From Thermoanaerobaculia bacterium (lineage in GTDB: Bacteria; Acidobacteriota; Thermoanaerobaculia; Thermoanaerobaculales; Sulfomarinibacteraceae), in assembly GCA_027067575.1 (NCBI GenBank), contig JAMOVQ010000039.1, forward strand, positions 1 through 54,193: 54,193 bases of DNA, written 5' to 3'. A program made the translations under genes and the position numbers. The notes under the pieces are model-generated. The model was not told where the DNA came from and searched no databases. It saw nothing but the letters and a program-made list of their open reading frames with translations. Below are positions 48,709-54,193 of the stretch, piece after piece. Position 1 is the first letter of the stretch. Every line of letters starts with the position of its first letter.

Positions 48709-50618
48709 TTGTAGCTCCTCTGCGTCGGTGTCACCGCCTCGAAGACCAGGGGCTCGACGTGCCGGATCGGTTCCTTGCCGTCCCCGGCGTACTCCCACAC
48801 GGCCACGTGCTGGAAGTGCTCGTCGTCACGCAGGGCCTCGCCCTCCTCGGTCTGGTACTCCTCGCGGAAATGCCCGCCGGCCGACTCCTCGCGGGCCAAT
48901 GCATCGCGGGCGATGAGCTCCCCGAGCTCCAGGAAGTCGGCCACCCGGGCCGCCTTCTCCAGCTCCTGGTTGAGCTCCTCATTCCGGCCCGGGACCCGGA
49001 CGTCGTTCCAGAACTCCTCCCGGAGCGCCTGGATCCGCTGAATCGCCTCGGTGAGCCCCTGGGCGTTCCGGGACATGCCGACCTTGTCCCACATGACCTT
49101 CCCGAGCTCACGGTGGAAGTGGTCGACCGTCTTCGTACCGTCCACGGCGAGGAGCTTCCGGAGCCGCTCGTCCACGTCGGCGAGGACGTTCTTGAACTCC
49201 GTGGCGTCCGTCGAAACCTTCTGGAGCCGCTCGCTGGCCAGGTAGTCCCCAATCGTGATCGGGATGATGAAGTACCCGTCGGCCAGCCCCTGCATCAGCG
49301 CACTGGCGCCGAGCCGGTTCGCCCCGTGGTCGGAGAAGTTGGCCTCGCCCAGGACGAACAGACCAGGAATGGTGCTCATCAGGTGGTAGTCGACCCAGAG
49401 CCCTCCCATGGTGTAGTGGGGCGCCGGGTAGATCCGCATCGGGACCTCGTAGGCGTTCTCACCCGTGATCCGCTCGTACATGTCGAACAGGTTCCCGTAC
49501 CGCTGCCGGATCACCTCGACACCGAGCCGCTCGATGGCGTCCTTGAAATCGAGGTAGACACCGCGGCCGTTTGGTCCGACGCCATACCCGAGGTCGCACC
49601 AGTACTTGGCGTTCCGCGATGCCACGTCACGCGGTACCATGTTGCCGTAGGATGGGTACTTCTCCTCGAGGTAGTAGTTGCGCTCCTCCTCGGGGATCTC
49701 GTTGGGCGGACGGGTATCGCCCTTCTTGCGGGGCACCCAGACCCGCCCGTCGTTCCGGAGCGACTCCGACATCAGGGTCAGTTTGGACTGGTAGTCGCCG
49801 GACTGGGGGATGCAGGTCGGGTGAATCTGCATGTAGCACGGGTTGGCGAACCCGGCACCGCGCCGGTGCGCGCGCCAGATCGCCGTGGTGTTGCACCCCT
49901 TGGCGTTGGTCGACAGGTAGAACACGTTGGCGTATCCACCCGTCGCGAGGATCACGGCGTCCGCGGCGTACGCCTCGAGCTCCCCCGTCAGCATGTCCCG
50001 GACGACGATCCCCCGGGCCTTGCCGTCGACGATCACGATGTCCTGGACGTCTGCTCGGGGGTGCATCTCCACGTTGCCGAGACCGACCTGGCGGCTCAGC
50101 GCCGAGTAGGCTCCGAGCAGGAGCTGCTGCCCCGTAGCGCCCCGGGCGTAGAACGTCCGCGACACGAGGGCGCCGCCGAACGTCCGGTTGGCCAGGTAGC
50201 CCGCATAGTCGCGGGCGAACGGTACGCCCTGGGCCACACACTGGTCGATGATGTTCGAGGACAGCTCCGCCAGACGGTAGGTGTTGGCCTCACGGCCCCG
50301 GAAGTCACCGCCCTTGATCGTGTCGTAGAACAGGCGCCAGACCGTGTCTCCGTCGTACGGGTAGTTCTTGGTGGCGTTGATCCCGCCCTGGGCCGCGATG
50401 GAGTGGGCGCGCCGGGCGCTGTCCTGGTAGCAGAACGCCTTGACCTTGTAACCCAGCTCGGCGAGGGTCGCCGCCGCGGACGCACCAGCGAGGCCGGTAC
50501 CCACGACGATGATGGAGTGCTTGCGCTTGTTGGCCGGACTGAGCAGCTTGACGTGGTCGCGGAAGTTCGTCCACTTCTGCTGGAGCGGACCGGATGGAAT
50601 GCGTGCGTCGAGTTTCAT
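48705..50618 (-). CDS. sdhA: Succinate dehydrogenase/fumarate reductase flavoprotein subunit
   Basis: This 637-residue flavoprotein has the dinucleotide fold [14 protein letters not shown] (36-49) and [18 protein letters not shown], where H72 is the likely covalent FAD attachment site. [15 protein letters not shown] and a [20 protein letters not shown]-type substrate/FAD region follow. Its length and motifs match the B-type enzymes of Bacteroidota and epsilon-type bacteria, which use a di-heme SdhC and menaquinone. Direction (succinate oxidation or fumarate reduction) cannot be told from sequence. Acidic GGGAGAGGCG precedes the ATG. Confidence 0.92.
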   Translation of the reverse strand: MKLDARIPSGPLQQKWTNFRDHVKLLSPANKRKHSIIVVGTGLAGASAAATLAELGYKVKAFCYQDSARRAHSIAAQGGINATKNYPYDGDTVWRLFYDTIKGGDFRGREANTYRLAELSSNIIDQCVAQGVPFARDYAGYLANRTFGGALVSRTFYARGATGQQLLLGAYSALSRQVGLGNVEMHPRADVQDIVIVDGKARGIVVRDMLTGELEAYAADAVILATGGYANVFYLSTNAKGCNTTAIWRAHRRGAGFANPCYMQIHPTCIPQSGDYQSKLTLMSESLRNDGRVWVPRKKGDTRPPNEIPEEERNYYLEEKYPSYGNMVPRDVASRNAKYWCDLGYGVGPNGRGVYLDFKDAIERLGVEVIRQRYGNLFDMYERITGENAYEVPMRIYPAPHYTMGGLWVDYHLMSTIPGLFVLGEANFSDHGANRLGASALMQGLADGYFIIPITIGDYLASERLQKVSTDATEFKNVLADVDERLRKLLAVDGTKTVDHFHRELGKVMWDKVGMSRNAQGLTEAIQRIQALREEFWNDVRVPGRNEELNQELEKAARVADFLELGELIARDALAREESAGGHFREEYQTEEGEALRDDEHFQHVAVWEYAGDGKEPIRHVEPLVFEAVTPTQRSYK

Positions 50619-50633
50619 CGCCTCTCCCTCCCC

Positions 50634-51293
50634 CTACCTGACCAGTCCGGCCAGGATGGAGACCGGAATGGAGATGTTCGCCGCCGCCACCCCGATGCCG
50701 ATCACGGCCGAGGCGACCCGGCGGCACCGGTCGAACCGCGGATGGGTCCAGCCCAGCGTCTGGGTCAGGCTCCACAGGCCGTGGTAGAGGTGGAACCCCA
50801 GCCCGATGTTGGCGACGATGTAGACCACGGCGATGGGCCAGAGCCGGAAGCTGTTGATGAGGTTCTGATAGACGTGCCCTTCGACGAAGAGGTCGGGGTA
50901 CAGCGCGCCGTAGGTCAGGTGCAACAGGTGGTACAGGACGAACAGCAGGATGATGGGACCGGTCCAGATCATGGTCCTGGCCGCCATGTCCGTCGCGAGG
51001 TTGACGCGCACCTTGTACCTGATCGGACGGGCGCGGCGGCTCTGGAGCCAGACCTGCACCGCCGCCACGATGTGGACCAGGAAGCTGAAGGTGACGGCGA
51101 TCCGGACCAGCCAGAGGATCTCCGGCACACTGTGCAGGAACTTCGCGTACCGGTCGAGCTCCTCCTGGCCGATGAAGATCTGGAGGTTGCCCGCCATGTG
51201 GAACAGCACGAAGAAGAAGAGGATCATGCCGGTGACGGCCATGAGGATCTTCTTCCCCACGCTCGAGCTGTAGAAGCCTGGTGATTCGTTCAT
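50634..51293 (-). CDS. sdhC: Succinate dehydrogenase/fumarate reductase cytochrome b subunit (B-type, di-heme)
   Basis: This 219-residue protein has five membrane helices. His residues at helix ends (LFHMAG, FLHSVPE, LVHIVAA, LYHLLHLTYG, GFHLYHGLW) can ligate two b hemes, as in Wolinella FrdC-like subunits. No SdhD gene is present, which fits this type. The ATG at 51293 is taken; AGGAGGTGG lies about 13 bases upstream, a long spacing. A GTG at 51308 overlaps that site and is less likely. Confidence 0.9.
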   Translation of the reverse strand: MNESPGFYSSSVGKKILMAVTGMILFFFVLFHMAGNLQIFIGQEELDRYAKFLHSVPEILWLVRIAVTFSFLVHIVAAVQVWLQSRRARPIRYKVRVNLATDMAARTMIWTGPIILLFVLYHLLHLTYGALYPDLFVEGHVYQNLINSFRLWPIAVVYIVANIGLGFHLYHGLWSLTQTLGWTHPRFDRCRRVASAVIGIGVAAANISIPVSILAGLVR

Positions 51294-51417
51294 CGTGGTT
51301 CGATCCACCTCCTCCCGAGGATTTCGACGGCCCCGGAGCCGTCGCCGGGTCGATCGGCCCGGTGAAGGGCCCGAGAGACGGCGGGAAGGCCCCGGCCCCT
51401 CCCCGCCGGCGGAATCG

Positions 51418-52992
<1,575 letters not shown>

Positions 52993-53005
<13 letters not shown>

Positions 53006-53877
53006 TTCACGTCCCCTCCTTCCCCGATCCGGACCGCCGCCCGGCGGTCGGCCCAGCACATGTAGCTGATGGTCACGAAGTAGCAGGCGGGGAGCCGGTC
53101 CAGGTGGCCGATCTTCACGCCCAGGAGCGTCGTCCCGCCGCCAAACCCCATGGGACCGATCCCCAGCTCGTTGGCCTCGCGGAGGATCCGCGCCTCGAGC
53201 TCGGCGAGCTCGGGCACCGGATTCGTGTCGGGAATCGGCCGGAGCAGCTGGCGCTTCGACTCCTCGAACCCGGACACGCGGTCCCCGCCGATACAGATCC
53301 CGAGGATCCCCGGCGCGCACCCCTTGCCCTGGGCCCTGAACACCGCATCCAGGACGACCCGGCGGACTCCCTCGAGGTCGCGCCCCGCCTTGAGGCCCGG
53401 ATCCGGCAGCTTGTACTGCGCACCGACGTTCTCGCTGCCGCCGCCCTTGAGGATCATCCGGACCTCGACCGTGGGCTCGTCCCACTCCTCGAAGTGGAGG
53501 AACGGGATCCCCCGCCCCGTCCCCACGCCGGTGTTCTTCCCGGTCAGGGTCTCCACTGCGTTGGGTCGGAGGTACTGCTTCGCCGTGGCCTGGCGCACCG
53601 CCTCGGTGAACGCCTCTCCCAGCATCCGGGTGCTGACCCCCACCGGGTGGTGGATCCACACCACCGGCGTGCCCGTGTCCTGGCAGATCGGGAGGGAGAC
53701 CTCCCGGGCGATCCGCACGTTCTCGAGGATCGTGTTCAGCGCCCTCTCCGCCAGGCTCTCGGTGGCCTCGCGCCGCCGCCCCTCCTCCAGGGCGTCCACG
53801 ACGTCCTGGGGCAGCTGTGTCGAGGCGCGGCGGATGAGCTCGACGAACGTCTCGATCAGGCGATCTCTCTCCAGCAT
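52993..53877 (-). CDS. Class I fumarate hydratase, alpha (N-terminal) subunit
   Basis: This 294-residue protein has the Fe-S ligands of class I fumarases: C65 in LPICQDTGTP, C187 in KGCAPGILG, and C265 or C274 near the end (LPACYFVTISYMC). KGGGSENVGAQY and GFGGGTTLLGVKIG are family segments. The 4Fe-4S cluster is oxygen-sensitive, which points to an anaerobic or microaerobic lifestyle or strong protection. The ATG at 53877 has CGGAGGGG upstream. It is the first gene of the fum-mdh-sdhCAB cluster; a TATAAT box lies 40 bases upstream. Confidence 0.92.
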
Positions 53878-53916
53878 TCGCCCCTCCGTTTCCAGGCCGG
53901 GGTCACGGCCCTTGTG

Positions 53917-53922
53917 ATTATA
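53917..53922 (-). promoter_or_regulatory. -10 box of the TCA gene cluster
   Basis: A consensus TATAAT on the minus strand in an AT-rich patch, about 40 bases before the fumarase alpha ATG. The -35 region is weak (CTGGCA at a 19-base spacing). Confidence 0.55.
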
Positions 53923-54193
53923 TGCACAACCCCCCGGAGAATGCCAGCGGGCAGCGCCCCCCCGGACGAGGGAAACGCGGCTCGCACCGGGACGGACCCA
54001 TCGCAGGACCAATGCCGACGCCGACCGTCTGAAGTAGGGACAGTGTTTATCTCATTATACACCCCACTCTCCACCCCCACCACCCAAAATCCTCTCCCTT
54101 CGTACCCGATCCCCTCCCTCCACCCACCAGCCCCCCTCCCAGCCCCGTCTCCAGACACACCTCTCCCGCAAGACCGTCCCGCCCCCACCTTGT
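53923..54193. other. Gene-free right end of the window
   Basis: I see no supported gene. A GGGACAGTGTT repeat lies at 54031-54047. From about 54062 to the end the plus strand is almost all C with T and A and few G, a strong strand asymmetry. Confidence 0.5.
54031..54047. repeat. REP-like repeat GGGACAGTGTT, right-end copy
   Basis: GAAGTAGGGACAGTGTT shares the extended flank GAAGTAGGG with the reverse complement of the copy at 6070. It opens an AT-rich patch (TTATCTCATTATAC). Confidence 0.5.

Overview
The window is a 54 kb piece of a GC-rich, Gram-negative-type bacterial chromosome. The best guess is a member of the Acidobacteriota. The evidence for this is two very large TonB-dependent receptors with an N-terminal carboxypeptidase-regulatory-like domain (Oar type), a GWxTD-domain protein, a PilMNOPQ/BamD/RseP envelope gene set, a B-type succinate dehydrogenase and high coding density at high GC. 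This is inferred from gene content; there is no rRNA gene in the window to confirm it.

Layout. Positions 1-13110 hold a truncated Y1-type transposase start, an MBL-fold hydrolase divergent from a secreted 5'-nucleotidase, an Oar-type receptor, a Fur-family regulator, a BtuB-like receptor behind a cobalamin riboswitch, a membrane-anchored M1 peptidase, an isochorismatase-fold hydrolase, a CPBP-family membrane protein and a tRNA-dihydrouridine synthase. Positions 13161-19675 hold a GWxTD protein, a FetAB-like ABC transporter, a tandem-repeat element with perfect inverted ends, and a second Oar-type receptor. Positions 19909-26168 hold a propionyl-CoA-type carboxylase operon, then a TldD-like protein, an AmgK-like kinase and TatA on the other strand. 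Positions 26245-45154 are a nearly unbroken minus-strand run. In transcription order it is pilMNOPQ, two lipoprotein-like genes, a TPR protein, a Roadblock/LC7 protein, accB-accC, truA, uppS-cdsA, rseP, a PASTA protein, rpe, bamD and a LysM protein. Positions 45332-53877 hold rpmB, a bifunctional rel gene and a TCA gene cluster (fumarase alpha and beta, mdh, sdhCAB).

The genes form coherent sets: envelope and pilus assembly (pil, bamD, rseP, uppS, cdsA, LysM, PASTA), lipid precursor supply (accBC, the propionyl-CoA carboxylase, uppS, cdsA), the oxidative/reductive dicarboxylic part of the TCA cycle (fum, mdh, sdh), and metal or cofactor acquisition (fur, FetAB, the B12 receptor and its riboswitch).

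Three non-coding signals stand out. At least nine genes have a TANNNT -10 box 6-8 bases before the start codon and no Shine-Dalgarno sequence, which predicts leaderless mRNAs. Short GGGACAGTGTT / GGGACACTGTT repeats are scattered in the intergenic regions, and a transposase of the REP-associated type begins at the left edge. A 348 bp element with 23 bp perfect inverted ends contains a 169 bp tandem duplication. No tRNA, rRNA, CRISPR array, prophage or defence system was seen.
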